The notes under the pieces are model-generated. The model was not told the origin of the DNA. It did no database searches and saw nothing but the letters and a program-made list of their open reading frames with translations. Below, one piece after another: positions 52,001 to 59,469 of a stretch of 64,000 nt of DNA (the first letter of the stretch is position 1; the number at the start of each line of letters is the position of its first letter). Both the position numbers and the translations under genes were made by a program. Origin of the DNA: GCA-020345945 sp964596985 (GTDB lineage Archaea; Thermoproteota; Bathyarchaeia; RBG-16-48-13; GCA-020345945); the NCBI GenBank assembly GCA_964596985.1, contig CAZQWG010000004.1:132463-196462 (forward strand). Direction: 5' to 3'.

Positions 52001-53251
52001 ATCCTTCTCCGGCAGGGGAGCACCGCCAGACGTGACTTCAACACTGTTTACGTCTGACTGGTCGTCTAGGTACGCCGTGACCTCGCATGAATCGCCCGGG
52101 TTGCCGGAGGCGACTACTGTTATTTCCCCATCGTTAGCGAGATCCGAGTTGTCGGTGTCGATCGACCCGCCGATGATTGAGACAGGAATATTATCTACCG
52201 TTGAGCCACCAGAACTTGAGGCAGAACTCGACCCAGCTCCTCCACCGACTGGCCCCCCTCCGCCTTTCTTCGGGGGTTTCTCTTCTTCCCGCCCATGCTT
52301 GCCCCAGTACTCTTCCAGGAGGCGTTCAAGCTTCTCGTAGCTCAGTGTGAGCACGAATCCAGGTTTCAACCGGAGATTCTCAGAGTCGTAGAGGTCTTCC
52401 GCGTAAACGCCCGGCTCAAGCCCCCCGTCCGACGCGAATACACGTTTCCTCCCCTCCCACCGGTTAGACAGGCTGACACCTTCAGCATCCAAGCTTATCC
52501 TGTACTGGCTGTCCCAGTGATCCTCGTCCACCATGTAGCCTACGTAGAAGTTGTCGAGGAGAACCCTGCACCCCTCACCGATAGGACCATTCCAGACACG
52601 GACGCGGTACCACCGCCCCCGCTCTATAGTATATGAGAAGTAGCCGGGAACAGTGTGAATGATCTCCTCCACGGTTTCCCGCTCGTCTTGGCTGTAGTCT
52701 TTATGTCGGAAGCCGTGGTCGTTCATGTTCGCCTCGCCTGTCGGCGTGTAGGGAAGAGACTGCTCTACATCAACCAACTCGACGCGAAGTACGGTGTCAT
52801 CTAAAAATTGGCTCGGATAGGTACTATCGTGGAACTCCAGTTTAGCCTCGATTTGGAGCGGTAAGGTGACTAGGCGTATGTACTGTCCTTGGACAGTTGA
52901 TTCTACCTTGACGTAGTTGGCTCCGAGGAGCCGGTCATGCTCGTCCCAGTAGGTGAGCTTCCATGAACCCCAAGGCAGCCGTAGGACGGCGTGGCTGTCC
53001 TCTACTTCCGCTACGAGTACAGGGTTCTCATAGTTCGGGGATTCAGGTGTAAGTATCAACCATGCGGACGGGTACACCCTTATCGTCCCGTCTGTGGGTT
53101 CGGGGTGCCCATCCTGCGTGATTATATCCACGGTTACGGGCGCAGATTCGGGGATCGTGAATGTGAGTGCGGATAGAATGATGAATGTGATTACGAACAG
53201 TGTTGCCGGGTTAATCCTGGAAAGAAGGCGGGTGAGCTGTGGCTTCGACAT
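46049..53251 (-). CDS. Giant 2400-residue surface protein
   Basis: The start is ATG 53251, overlapping the upstream stop (TAATG). Frame upstream of it has no likeness to the protein. One N-terminal helix (residues 13-32), a regulatory-like beta domain, a Gly/Ser linker near residue 330, several beta-sandwich modules (two share PEGDPL ... DPEL/DPTL), a long strand-rich central part, a CARDB-like domain (YISPTSCNPGAAVTLYYEF) and another Gly linker follow. It ends in about six to seven membrane helices. A very large outward-facing adhesin, spike or tail-fibre-like protein is likely. The many Asn-X-Ser/Thr sites suggest N-glycosylation. No enzymatic motif is seen. Confidence 0.8.
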   Translation of the reverse strand: MSKPQLTRLLSRINPATLFVITFIILSALTFTIPESAPVTVDIITQDGHPEPTDGTIRVYPSAWLILTPESPNYENPVLVAEVEDSHAVLRLPWGSWKLTYWDEHDRLLGANYVKVESTVQGQYIRLVTLPLQIEAKLEFHDSTYPSQFLDDTVLRVELVDVEQSLPYTPTGEANMNDHGFRHKDYSQDERETVEEIIHTVPGYFSYTIERGRWYRVRVWNGPIGEGCRVLLDNFYVGYMVDEDHWDSQYRISLDAEGVSLSNRWEGRKRVFASDGGLEPGVYAEDLYDSENLRLKPGFVLTLSYEKLERLLEEYWGKHGREEEKPPKKGGGGPVGGGAGSSSASSSGGSTVDNIPVSIIGGSIDTDNSDLANDGEITVVASGNPGDSCEVTAYLDDQSDVNSVEVTSGGAPLPEKDWRTEYLEGTGELKAYATFHSPLEITVNYDGPTPDEQGLGEAGTPLWAEEDAINDCWKLYEVTSNPDGSETKDLKLIMYRDGEVHVENLDYSVQFVLPNQEVVTGVIVDPDVNIDFEILHNMADQCTWHYEYNYSGIVLDQTTEILQGATTAKVDILTENGQITPLDFTVKWKIHDDLGTPVWADTSPEGDPLKTVRLSGKRGNIEFIDMVQAGYDVRGEVIGQDCYVTMTRTLAPSEQVYVDPELPGKAEPGIISVIPPDIPETVKAIQGSFKDSEGNSHSYMIGELDGEGNILEKHGILEEGFLNINSLLLYFEQEVTAQTGNYQVHLNQLALTVIESTEKRSEIQFSYVDPAGVSFTHNLVWESGLGYIKHSAWARNDKSKQVEVEFALNVKTSEKMQWLTQGPEGDPLLLAVFSSGERFDYSDLIGSQWSVDASLWTQGLEAVGYKIHVKTTLDPGKEAEFDPTLAIGATTWTVTNDHFSVTLDDAQGGTASVWKPDGSTDVIDDTYPWGFGTGIKVGATWFFDYYEAGTTSSLLEYGQTRIRIRFQGAMEDNAHNDGNVDFDKIVTIYAHSPRIYWDIDLDYDGANPVNYTECKHVSYFDNALFDTFGYQDGGAPVSGALDGTDYLGKADWGALYDSAEGCVGLMELFNPDPSGLNDGIDIYDEANEDYLQIYKSGLVNQQINATNNDGFNAVWTAKDEDAYTEIDSAFDEENDPPSLSVSHGTLTDAYDEGQGAGIVTMTDTYAIYSIGSGSYARDKLAVQVFLQNNATITNLGVQRYDGSNYFPHFADPDLIMAGAKGGADDYAVVDQGEIGVASGQTLQMKVLEQKTGAVGLWFDDASSIGFHVYSEGSKGIVFDVTGGGEVGLRISEYYVQGSATNLVDSGGLGWDSWTFSSYFKDNGATVYKIAVLSSFNITVNTPDLISFEAEYVDDQGGTNFKDTLEYFIYSDGSTFYTVIDKDATVLGDITQSTSDGHFSLVRKLEFPNGRYSKIAVLNDTFTSLETKNIADTGEAGLEDDWGIALLYHTVATDTMGLLFKNTGNASYTHKFEYNVVSSGDPDYVQFWVDGSANKNWDANTVLNTVFVVQTANTNTYTGWNTTHWNIKGVSCTENVGTEVEEDILYRVTGDAQGYARVDPTFSFSKYPTIINLGASRDYDDVFGFDHDAGSFITSYSLYYNGTDSKYYLVYLASTSGNELAFFSKGKPDVSFGYAGNQIDGVTATLTYNWAHDSAIATSFKAGYKINAGADQVGTTDGSGQITVANLEASLAGIGTAGGDTLAGIDPADSSDSDTVLAYIDSVGASSVADEVGQEGSKFEVTLAGVHAFATNDFDLKNMRIRVTQGGNTGYSGLFTFNAGNTKILTTNSTTLPNPNTYNLAHSYTIYVEDSNGLDLLNPADPTGTFSLTASLDASLPNPIDEPGQAGVQYRYTGVDITNAGDLSFNNWYFQVTRGALSYNSGGSGVVNPTATVQVGTAGQTHPDDKGTYTDTFQLKDQAGNNVVGESGTKNFDVDGQIDKDVTSSYISPTSCNPGAAVTLYYEFANNGTSLTTIYDVGARIGAGAWSNTTDISLAVGAANQTGTLILTAPGVAGPYTVDLRLYGSDYDTHSFALTVNPASTGGAGGDEATTGGGGGGNEILLGDFVVFEIRVADASCSQRTVSFMLLIHFVSDLNYHANVDAEITVKDSEGTVLHEQTTTFWYVPDNREISEWVPVEFTLPEDYPLQDPLQLKVEVYLAGHTGKGDVKTETLTEAFTVVAPALMPSLYLLSGMFLLMLLSSSGAGLALIGKELASGLLLFGIVGLVGGYSVMAGVIHLPAWVSLPPINLTGLLSPSGFPFVIVGTIFAVLVVAVKSPKLSRTDRNLLLAGILVVSVSLLTMMGIVSNAVGSIRSFTVYMFGAAVPYVEQAGAMLYGIGTIGALSVSLGALLILYGFVSGINLKTLTRKSSESVQGRLAIFSGVVIILGGIFVAVLMATGII

Positions 53252-54081
53252 TAAAGCCTCACCACGCTCAGCCCGAAGAAATCCCTGATAGGCTCCCACC
53301 ACCATTTGACAAGCCAATTGTAAGCGATTGTACCCAGAGGCTCGCTCTCGGCCGGGGTGGTGCTGAGTGTCGTCGGTGCGGTGGCTGCTTTTTCGTCGCT
53401 GACGGTGAGTCCCGTACCCGGGATCTTGATCGTCATCTTGGTCCGGAGATCGACTTCGCCGTCCTCGGCAACGATCACATACTCCCGCTCGTAGGTGAAC
53501 ACCGTTTTCCCACTGCTCTCCGTTTCTTCCCAATCATCATCGTCGGTGAGCGCGCTGTCCCATCCCCGGAAGTCCAGGCCGAGGGCTTCGGAGGCATCTA
53601 CCCCCCTGCCTTCGACACTGAACTTCTTGTCCGCTTTGAAACTCCGCCACTTCAAGTCGTACTCCTTGCTGCCGTTGCTGAGCGTGGTGATCGCGCCTTC
53701 AACATCGAAGCTCAGTTCGACATGCATCTTCCCGGCATCCTCGTCACACTCAACCCTCTCAACGTCGATGCCTGTCACCGTTGCGTCTGGACTCAGTTCC
53801 TGGATTGCGTCTTCGATAACCTCGCGGAGTTCACCCCTGAACTCCCCCGCATCCCGGGAATTGGCGTCTTCCGCGTTGACGAACTGCGCGTAATCACTGA
53901 TTGAGAGCTGGATCACTAGGTCTATGTCCACATGGAACTTGTCGCCGTTGACCGTGATAGTTATCGTGCTGTCGTCCAGCCCGAATGCGGGAACTATGCA
54001 CGGCACCGTCAGCGCCGATAGCAGTAGCACTATCAGGAGAGCCTGCCCGGCATCTAAGCCAAGCAAAGGATACGCCTTCAC
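53251..54081 (-). CDS. Secreted protein with C-terminal hydrophobic patch
   Basis: A 276-residue protein. A signal peptide lies at residues 13-34, a domain of alternating strands (ITITVNGDKFHVDIDLVIQL), then RELREVIEDAIQELSP, KMHVELSFDVEG and a Thr/Pro/Glu-rich linker (TTLSTTPAES). It ends NWLVKWWWEPIRDFFGLSV, amphipathic rather than a full anchor. Parallels with the 281-residue protein at 44.5 kb suggest paralogs. Translationally coupled to the giant protein. Confidence 0.65.
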   Translation of the reverse strand: MKAYPLLGLDAGQALLIVLLLSALTVPCIVPAFGLDDSTITITVNGDKFHVDIDLVIQLSISDYAQFVNAEDANSRDAGEFRGELREVIEDAIQELSPDATVTGIDVERVECDEDAGKMHVELSFDVEGAITTLSNGSKEYDLKWRSFKADKKFSVEGRGVDASEALGLDFRGWDSALTDDDDWEETESSGKTVFTYEREYVIVAEDGEVDLRTKMTIKIPGTGLTVSDEKAATAPTTLSTTPAESEPLGTIAYNWLVKWWWEPIRDFFGLSVVRL

Positions 54082-54130
54082 GGCAACCCTCCTGTTGCAT
54101 TTTCTTGTGCAACCGTGAAAGGGGGTAACC

Positions 54131-54526
54131 TCATCTCTTATTCAACCTCAACAGTTTCTCCGTGGCATACAGTAGCCCCGAGGCAAGCAGCGAGAAACAC
54201 AGGGTTAACCCCCAAGACCAGAACGCTGCGTAAACCCACATGTACAGGGTGAAGTACCCGCCTAGAACCGACGAGGCGTACAGCGCCCTGCCGACATTGA
54301 GAACCAGCTTCACAGCCTCGTAGAGCAGGCTGCCAGCCAGACAGTAGCCGACCCTCCGTGGCACGGAGAGACCGAAAGAGCACAGCCCGAGAACCACGGC
54401 GACCAAGACCGAGAACACGGTCTCGAAATTGTAGCCGACGAGCATGACGGTGAAGTAGAGTAACGCAGCGAAACCCGAGAGCACCAAGCCACCGATCCTG
54501 ACCGCACCGGACATGGGCAACCTCAT
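54131..54526 (-). CDS. Four-helix membrane protein
   Basis: A 131-residue protein with about four membrane helices (IGGLVLSGFAALLYFTVMLVG, VFSVLVAVVLGLCSFGLS, YFTLYMWVYAAFWSWGLTL, CFSLLASGLLYATEKLL). Its ATG overlaps the stop of the basic-protein gene (ATGA). Unknown family. Confidence 0.6.
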   Translation of the reverse strand: MRLPMSGAVRIGGLVLSGFAALLYFTVMLVGYNFETVFSVLVAVVLGLCSFGLSVPRRVGYCLAGSLLYEAVKLVLNVGRALYASSVLGGYFTLYMWVYAAFWSWGLTLCFSLLASGLLYATEKLLRLNKR

Positions 54527-54726
54527 TTCCTCCTCCTCTTCTTCGCTTTCCGGTGTTTCGTGGGCACACCGCCCCTCCTCGTCAAATAGAGGCGCTTAGT
54601 ACCCCCACCACGCTTGCGGACCATGATGTATTCTCTGCCACTGGTCTTCGCTTCGTGAACAACAGGGTGACCCGACCTGCCGTGATACGTCAGCGTCCGC
54701 CTCGATCTCCGCTTCGACTTACCCAT
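54523..54726 (-). CDS. Very basic 67-residue protein, possible DNA-packaging protein
   Basis: Over a third of the residues are Lys or Arg, from the start GKSKRRSRRTLTYHGRSG to the end TKHRKAKKRRRK, with a few strands between (EYIMVRKRGGGTKRLYLTRR). Such small basic proteins bind nucleic acid; SSV-type viruses carry one (VP2) in their particles. It is the only clearly nucleic-acid-like protein inside the membrane-protein chain. A ribosomal-protein-like or chromatin role is an alternative. The ATG at 54726 is preferred over TTG 54729. Confidence 0.65.
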   Translation of the reverse strand: MGKSKRRSRRTLTYHGRSGHPVVHEAKTSGREYIMVRKRGGGTKRLYLTRRGGVPTKHRKAKKRRRK

Positions 54727-54745
54727 CAACCCTGCCTCCTTTCAT

Positions 54746-56056
54746 TCATGTCCATGCTAGTTTCTGGGGTGTCCAGCCGAACGTGTACCCCAGCCAAGAG
54801 TTCAACCGAGACCCGCTGTAGCTCAGCTCCCAAAGCCACATGCCGGGCATAAGCTCGTTTGAGAGATGTCCGAGGGCAGCCGACTCTTCACCGTCATAGT
54901 AGAAGCTGAAATCGCCGTCAGTCGGCGTGAGCGTGTAGAGGAAAATCCTGTCAGCGAGTCCGAATTTGTAGATGGATCGAACAAAGTAGTCTATCTCAGT
55001 TGAAGTCATATCGGTGCCAGAGCCGTCCCCCTTCTTCCCGAACTCTAAAAGTACAACAGGTTTCCCTGTCTCCCGGCGGAGAGTGTAGAGCTGCTCGTAT
55101 ATCCATTTCTCTTCAAGGATGACCTGTTGCGGTGAGGATAAGCGGAGGCCGTGTAGTGGATACAATTCGGGTCCGATTTCATCGATTTCAGATATCTTCG
55201 CAATCCGCTCATTGTCGATACCTGAGATAACCCCGAGATCACCGTAATTATTCCCGTAAAGCGAGGTCAAGAACGTCTTGAAGACGATCGGCCTCGAACT
55301 GCCCGAGTCAACCAGCTCGGCGATCGGCTTCAGCCACCTGTCAGCAAGCCACCGCTCACGCCAGACAAGAAACTGATCCCAGCCCACGTCGCCGGGTGAC
55401 TGGGGCATCGGAATATTCCAGTCCTTCCCCCACTCTTCCCGGGCGTAACGGCTGTAATCGTAGAGGACATCGTCCTCCCAGCAATACGGGTAATAGTAGT
55501 GGCTGCTGAGAACCCAGCGGACAAGGGCGGGGTGATCACCGTAACGCTGAACCGTGTCTTCAACCAGCTGGAACGCTTTCTCCCGGTAGACAGGGTGAAA
55601 GAAGCTGGGCGCACGGGTTTTGCCGCCGAACCACATCGGCGTCTCCAGCCTGTGGCTTTCACCGTCATTCGCTTCAACCCGCATATCCGGGTAACCGTAC
55701 AGCCAGCCGGGAGTCCCCATGTCGATTATGAGGTAGACCCCGAGTCCCTGTTCCTCCGCGTAAGTCATCAACCGATCTGTCGCCTTCCAGTGCCTCGCCC
55801 CCTCGTAAGGCTCGATCTGCGCCCACGTCACACCGAACTCTACAAGCTGGAACTTCATGCCGGCAACCGCCTCCACCATATCACGGTCTTCGTCTGCCTG
55901 GTAGGTAGGGCTGATAACTGCACCCATGAACCCAGCCGTCCAGTCGCGGCGCAACCATAAATATGCGGGAGAGAAAACGGCAACTGCGAAACCGATTACA
56001 AAGATGATTGTGCCCAGCCCGACTCCTACTTTGAGAAGTTTACTGCGATGCCTCAT
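54746..56056 (-). CDS. Membrane-anchored glycosidase-fold protein, probably degenerate
   Basis: A 436-residue protein with one N-terminal helix (VGLGTIIFVIGFAVAVF) and a (beta/alpha)8 domain like GH42/GH-A enzymes: FGVTWAQIEPYEGARHW, GVYLIIDMGTPGWLYG, then YGDHPALVRWVLSSHYYYP. In GH-A enzymes the last strand ends in Asn-Glu, the general acid. Here it is SSH, so the acid/base residue seems lost. A possible nucleophile remains in VVLLEFGKKG. It may bind surface sugars rather than cut them. Its start overlaps the upstream stop by four bases. Confidence 0.7.
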   Translation of the reverse strand: MRHRSKLLKVGVGLGTIIFVIGFAVAVFSPAYLWLRRDWTAGFMGAVISPTYQADEDRDMVEAVAGMKFQLVEFGVTWAQIEPYEGARHWKATDRLMTYAEEQGLGVYLIIDMGTPGWLYGYPDMRVEANDGESHRLETPMWFGGKTRAPSFFHPVYREKAFQLVEDTVQRYGDHPALVRWVLSSHYYYPYCWEDDVLYDYSRYAREEWGKDWNIPMPQSPGDVGWDQFLVWRERWLADRWLKPIAELVDSGSSRPIVFKTFLTSLYGNNYGDLGVISGIDNERIAKISEIDEIGPELYPLHGLRLSSPQQVILEEKWIYEQLYTLRRETGKPVVLLEFGKKGDGSGTDMTSTEIDYFVRSIYKFGLADRIFLYTLTPTDGDFSFYYDGEESAALGHLSNELMPGMWLWELSYSGSRLNSWLGYTFGWTPQKLAWT

Positions 56057-57729
56057 CTTCTACCCCTCAGACGGTAAGCGATCAAGCCCCCGGTCACAAC
56101 GAAACCGACTGCGACGACGACCGGCGAAAACAGGAAGAGCCATAGCGAGATCTCCCAGCCTAGCGGGGGGATCCGCACCGAGACATCGAAGTCACCTGAA
56201 TCGTAGGTCGGTCTACCCTCCCAACCCGTCCAAGATTCACCGTCAAAGAAAGCGGTGAACTTGACTTGGAAGTACCGGCTTACGGTTTCAGTGGAGCCGT
56301 CTGTGAAGCTGACTACCGCATCCAGATGAACTGTGAGAACAATGTTGTTCTCGCCGATCTCCCCGTCAGGCATATCCCAAGTCAAAGAGTACAGTCCGTA
56401 GCCGTACTGCTCGTGCCCTACAGTAGTGAAATCTTGTTCTCTGGTGACCGTGTGGCTCTGAACCGGGAGATCATGCTGGACACCCCCAGTGACCATTACA
56501 GGTGTAGATATGAACTCTACTTGCTGGATGCCGTAGCCTTCGGTTTTCCAGTCGAAGCTGAGGTTCAGCCCGTCGAACTCCACCCACTCAAACTCACCGA
56601 TAGCCTTCAACCCGATCTGCCATATGTCGAAGCGGAGGTTGCCTTGAGGAGCCGAACCCTTGATCGTGACTGTGATGGTTTTACCGATGATTCGCTCCCA
56701 GACGTTCTCAGGCAGGTCGAAGCTTGAAATGTGCAGGTCGGTGTCGGCTGGGTCGTCTGCTGAGTGGAACTCGCTCCGGTAGATCTCGCCCCGGCTGTCA
56801 CTGAAGGTTATGGTCTGCGAGCCTTCCTGATACTGCCATAAACGGAATTCAACTCTCGACGAACCGACCTGATTATAATCCGGGTGCCCCGCATAGAAAT
56901 CCATACTCAAGTAAAACCGTTCAAGAAGCCCTACACCGTTGAATGTTTTCCCGCCTATGCCAGTAGCCAGCGAGAGTTCGCCGCTGACCTCCGTGGGTTC
57001 CAGACTTTCCCAAGGTGCCCAACCATAGTAACCCTTCGTGACAAGCTGATAGTTCTGCCCGTCGATGGTGATACCTGCAGACGCGGCGGTCCGCCCGACA
57101 TTGTCGGGTCTAGGATAGTAGATTTTCATCCAAACCATGAAGCGGTAGGTTACGGGAAGATTCACCGGGAGAACACTCCACTCCTCACGGCCGTCACGGG
57201 AACTCACAGACAACTCGTTTCGGCTGAGTGGGTACTCAACCCATTCACCGCCATACGTATGCCGGTAATCAGCGGTCGTACAGCGGAGACTGCTTACTTG
57301 GAGCAGGTCGATGGCTGGAACAGTGAACTGCTTGCTGACCTCAACCTCACTACCGGTAATATCTATTCTATGCCCTTGGGTCGTGGTGCCTCCTTCAAGG
57401 TTTGACCAGCCCTCCACGAAATTATCGTTAAGCAGGCCTATCTCGGTGGCTGCGACCTCGCCGGCTGCAAACGGCTCAAAATTACCCCCGATATACTTCG
57501 GGGCGATCGTATTCCCCAGCGTCGGGTAGTAGGTGTTGCCGACCAAGCTACCGGTGACCGACCTGTACCTCAGGTGGGGGATTTGAGTGCAAGAGAAGTT
57601 CTCCGCCTCAGCACTCATCAACACCGGGTATGACGCGGTGTAAAACGCGAATGCAACGCTGAAAGCCAGTATGGAGACCACTACGAGAACGGGGAGAAGC
57701 GTCTTCAGCAAGCTCTTGATCTGGCTCAT
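56053..57729 (-). CDS. Large single-anchor surface protein
   Basis: About 558 residues. An N-terminal helix (LLPVLVVVSILAFSVAFAFY) is followed by a long strand-rich outer region with carbohydrate-binding-like features (YRFMVWMKIYYPRPDN, TITVTIKGSAPQGNLRFDIW) and a C-terminal helix (LWLFLFSPVVVAVGFVVTGGLI) with tail RLRGRR. No catalytic motif. The ATG overlaps the previous stop by four bases. Probably a structural surface or envelope protein. Confidence 0.65.
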   Translation of the reverse strand: MSQIKSLLKTLLPVLVVVSILAFSVAFAFYTASYPVLMSAEAENFSCTQIPHLRYRSVTGSLVGNTYYPTLGNTIAPKYIGGNFEPFAAGEVAATEIGLLNDNFVEGWSNLEGGTTTQGHRIDITGSEVEVSKQFTVPAIDLLQVSSLRCTTADYRHTYGGEWVEYPLSRNELSVSSRDGREEWSVLPVNLPVTYRFMVWMKIYYPRPDNVGRTAASAGITIDGQNYQLVTKGYYGWAPWESLEPTEVSGELSLATGIGGKTFNGVGLLERFYLSMDFYAGHPDYNQVGSSRVEFRLWQYQEGSQTITFSDSRGEIYRSEFHSADDPADTDLHISSFDLPENVWERIIGKTITVTIKGSAPQGNLRFDIWQIGLKAIGEFEWVEFDGLNLSFDWKTEGYGIQQVEFISTPVMVTGGVQHDLPVQSHTVTREQDFTTVGHEQYGYGLYSLTWDMPDGEIGENNIVLTVHLDAVVSFTDGSTETVSRYFQVKFTAFFDGESWTGWEGRPTYDSGDFDVSVRIPPLGWEISLWLFLFSPVVVAVGFVVTGGLIAYRLRGRR

Positions 57730-58322
57730 ATCCGGTTCCTCTTCTTGCTTAAAGCCAAGTCTAGTAGCGTGGTCAGCAGGTAGGTCACCCATGCCGAGAG
57801 CATGATGCTGAGAACGTTCTTCGGCGTGAAGACTGAGAGCAGCTGCACGGTGTCCTGTGTGGAGGCGAAGACGAGGATCTTCGTGAAAGCGAATATCATG
57901 AAGGTTATCAGGAAGTAGGCGGCTGGCGCGCCGACCGCACGGCCCACGTTAAGCCCGCCGGCAGCGAAGCAGGACGGTATCAGCGATATCGCCATCACCA
58001 TGAATAGGATATAGTACAGGTCGAGGAAGTTCATCCTGAGGTAGCCGAAGAAGAACAACAGCATCGTGGCTACGTAGATCAGCTTGATTCCAACCGAGCG
58101 GGCAGTGAGAGACCAGTCCAGAAGGTTCAATAGGGATTCCAGGATCGTGCTGGCGAAGGCTTGGAACACCGATAAGAATAGCCGTAGAAGCTTGTCCTGC
58201 CATTTCCGAACCGGGATCTTCAGGTAGTCGATGATGAACGCGGCTACGAAGAAGACCATAACCGTGACCGCTAGGATCAGCCACTGGTTCAGCGGGTTCG
58301 CTGCATCAAATTCTAATGACAA
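57726..58322 (-). CDS. Five- to six-helix membrane protein
   Basis: A 198-residue protein with membrane segments LILAVTVMVFFVAAFIIDYL, IKLIYVATMLLFFFGYL, YYILFMVMAISLIPSCF, AAYFLITFMIFAFTKILVF and SIMLSAWVTYLLTTLLDLAL, and a basic tail SKKRNRI. TTG start, overlapping the upstream gene by 17 bases. Unknown family. Confidence 0.6.
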   Translation of the reverse strand: MSLEFDAANPLNQWLILAVTVMVFFVAAFIIDYLKIPVRKWQDKLLRLFLSVFQAFASTILESLLNLLDWSLTARSVGIKLIYVATMLLFFFGYLRMNFLDLYYILFMVMAISLIPSCFAAGGLNVGRAVGAPAAYFLITFMIFAFTKILVFASTQDTVQLLSVFTPKNVLSIMLSAWVTYLLTTLLDLALSKKRNRI

Positions 58323-59469
58323 AGCGATGCCTCCTCAAATTCAGTTGCTTAACCAAGAACACGCAGGCAGAGATCACCCCACCGAGAAAATACCAGGTAA
58401 CCATCAGGCTCCACCAGTTCCTTTGAGCACAGGTCCGGGGGTTGAACGGGCTGTGCACCTTGGAGTCAACCTGCTCCTGGGTCTCGGTCTCGATTATGTA
58501 GTCGTAGTCAACCTCAAGCTCCACCATGTACCCAGACCAGTGACAATCCTGGTGGCGTCCCTCATCCCACTGGAACCCCTCATATGTAGCCTCGTCGGTT
58601 TCCACATAGCCGTAGTTTCCGCTTTGCAGGTAGTCTACGGAGCCGTCGATCGAGACGTAGATGGTGAGCGGGATGGTGCCCATAGGGGTCTTCGACTCTA
58701 CGAGGGCGTCAATAACCTGTTCCGCTGTGAATGTCTGGTCGTAGACCCTTGAAGAATCAGCGACCACAACGATCTGGTGGCTCGTACTCTTGGTCGCTGT
58801 GTCCAAATACGCGTTCCCGATTTTAATGGCGACGCTACTGCTCATCGACTCCTTGAAGCTGTTCATGCCGGGACGGGCCCGGTACACAGGTGCCACATAG
58901 TCTGGGTCATCCTCAGAGAGAGGAATCCGCCTTTTCTGCCCAGGATAAGATGCCTCATCCTCTGGAACATCCACCCATTCCTCGGTGTTCCCCTCGTTGA
59001 TCACCGTGTAGTCGTCTGCAATCCCTCCTGCTGCTCTGAAGTGATGTTCAAGCACAAACCGGTATGCCTGTATTGTCTTCCCGTTTTTCTGCACCCTCCG
59101 GGTGAGGACATCGTAACCGTAGCCGAGTCCTTGAACATAGTCTGAGTGGATGACTTCGACCGTGTTATCCTCATAGGTCAGGACGACTACGAGTTTGGCG
59201 TATCCGTAAGTGCCGAACCGGACATAGGGATTCGAAGTATCCCATGTAGGAGTAGCTCCCTGCCCGACACTGGTCCCCCAGTCATCAGTAGAGAGCAGGG
59301 GAACGTTCGGGTTGTATGCGAAACCCCAGGTATTGAAGAGTTCAGCCCCACTCTTCAGCGAGGGGGGAAGAAACACGTTCAAGGGGAGAACCGCGACAAG
59401 CGTGAAAACTATCCCCGCGATTGCGAGGTTGATGCCCAGCCTCCGAATGAACTTAAGATTGCGGTTCAA
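58306..59469 (-). CDS. Surface protein with N- and C-terminal membrane helices
   Basis: A 387-residue protein: helix INLAIAGIVFTLVAVLPLNVF, an outer domain of about 310 residues rich in Tyr, Asp and Glu (GTYGYAKLVVVLTYEDNTVEV, PMGTIPLTIYVSIDGS), then a second helix WWSLMVTWYFLGGVISACVF and a basic tail. No known fold is recognised. TTG start overlaps the stop of the CPBP gene (TTGA). Confidence 0.6.
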   Translation of the reverse strand: MNRNLKFIRRLGINLAIAGIVFTLVAVLPLNVFLPPSLKSGAELFNTWGFAYNPNVPLLSTDDWGTSVGQGATPTWDTSNPYVRFGTYGYAKLVVVLTYEDNTVEVIHSDYVQGLGYGYDVLTRRVQKNGKTIQAYRFVLEHHFRAAGGIADDYTVINEGNTEEWVDVPEDEASYPGQKRRIPLSEDDPDYVAPVYRARPGMNSFKESMSSSVAIKIGNAYLDTATKSTSHQIVVVADSSRVYDQTFTAEQVIDALVESKTPMGTIPLTIYVSIDGSVDYLQSGNYGYVETDEATYEGFQWDEGRHQDCHWSGYMVELEVDYDYIIETETQEQVDSKVHSPFNPRTCAQRNWWSLMVTWYFLGGVISACVFLVKQLNLRRHRFVIRI

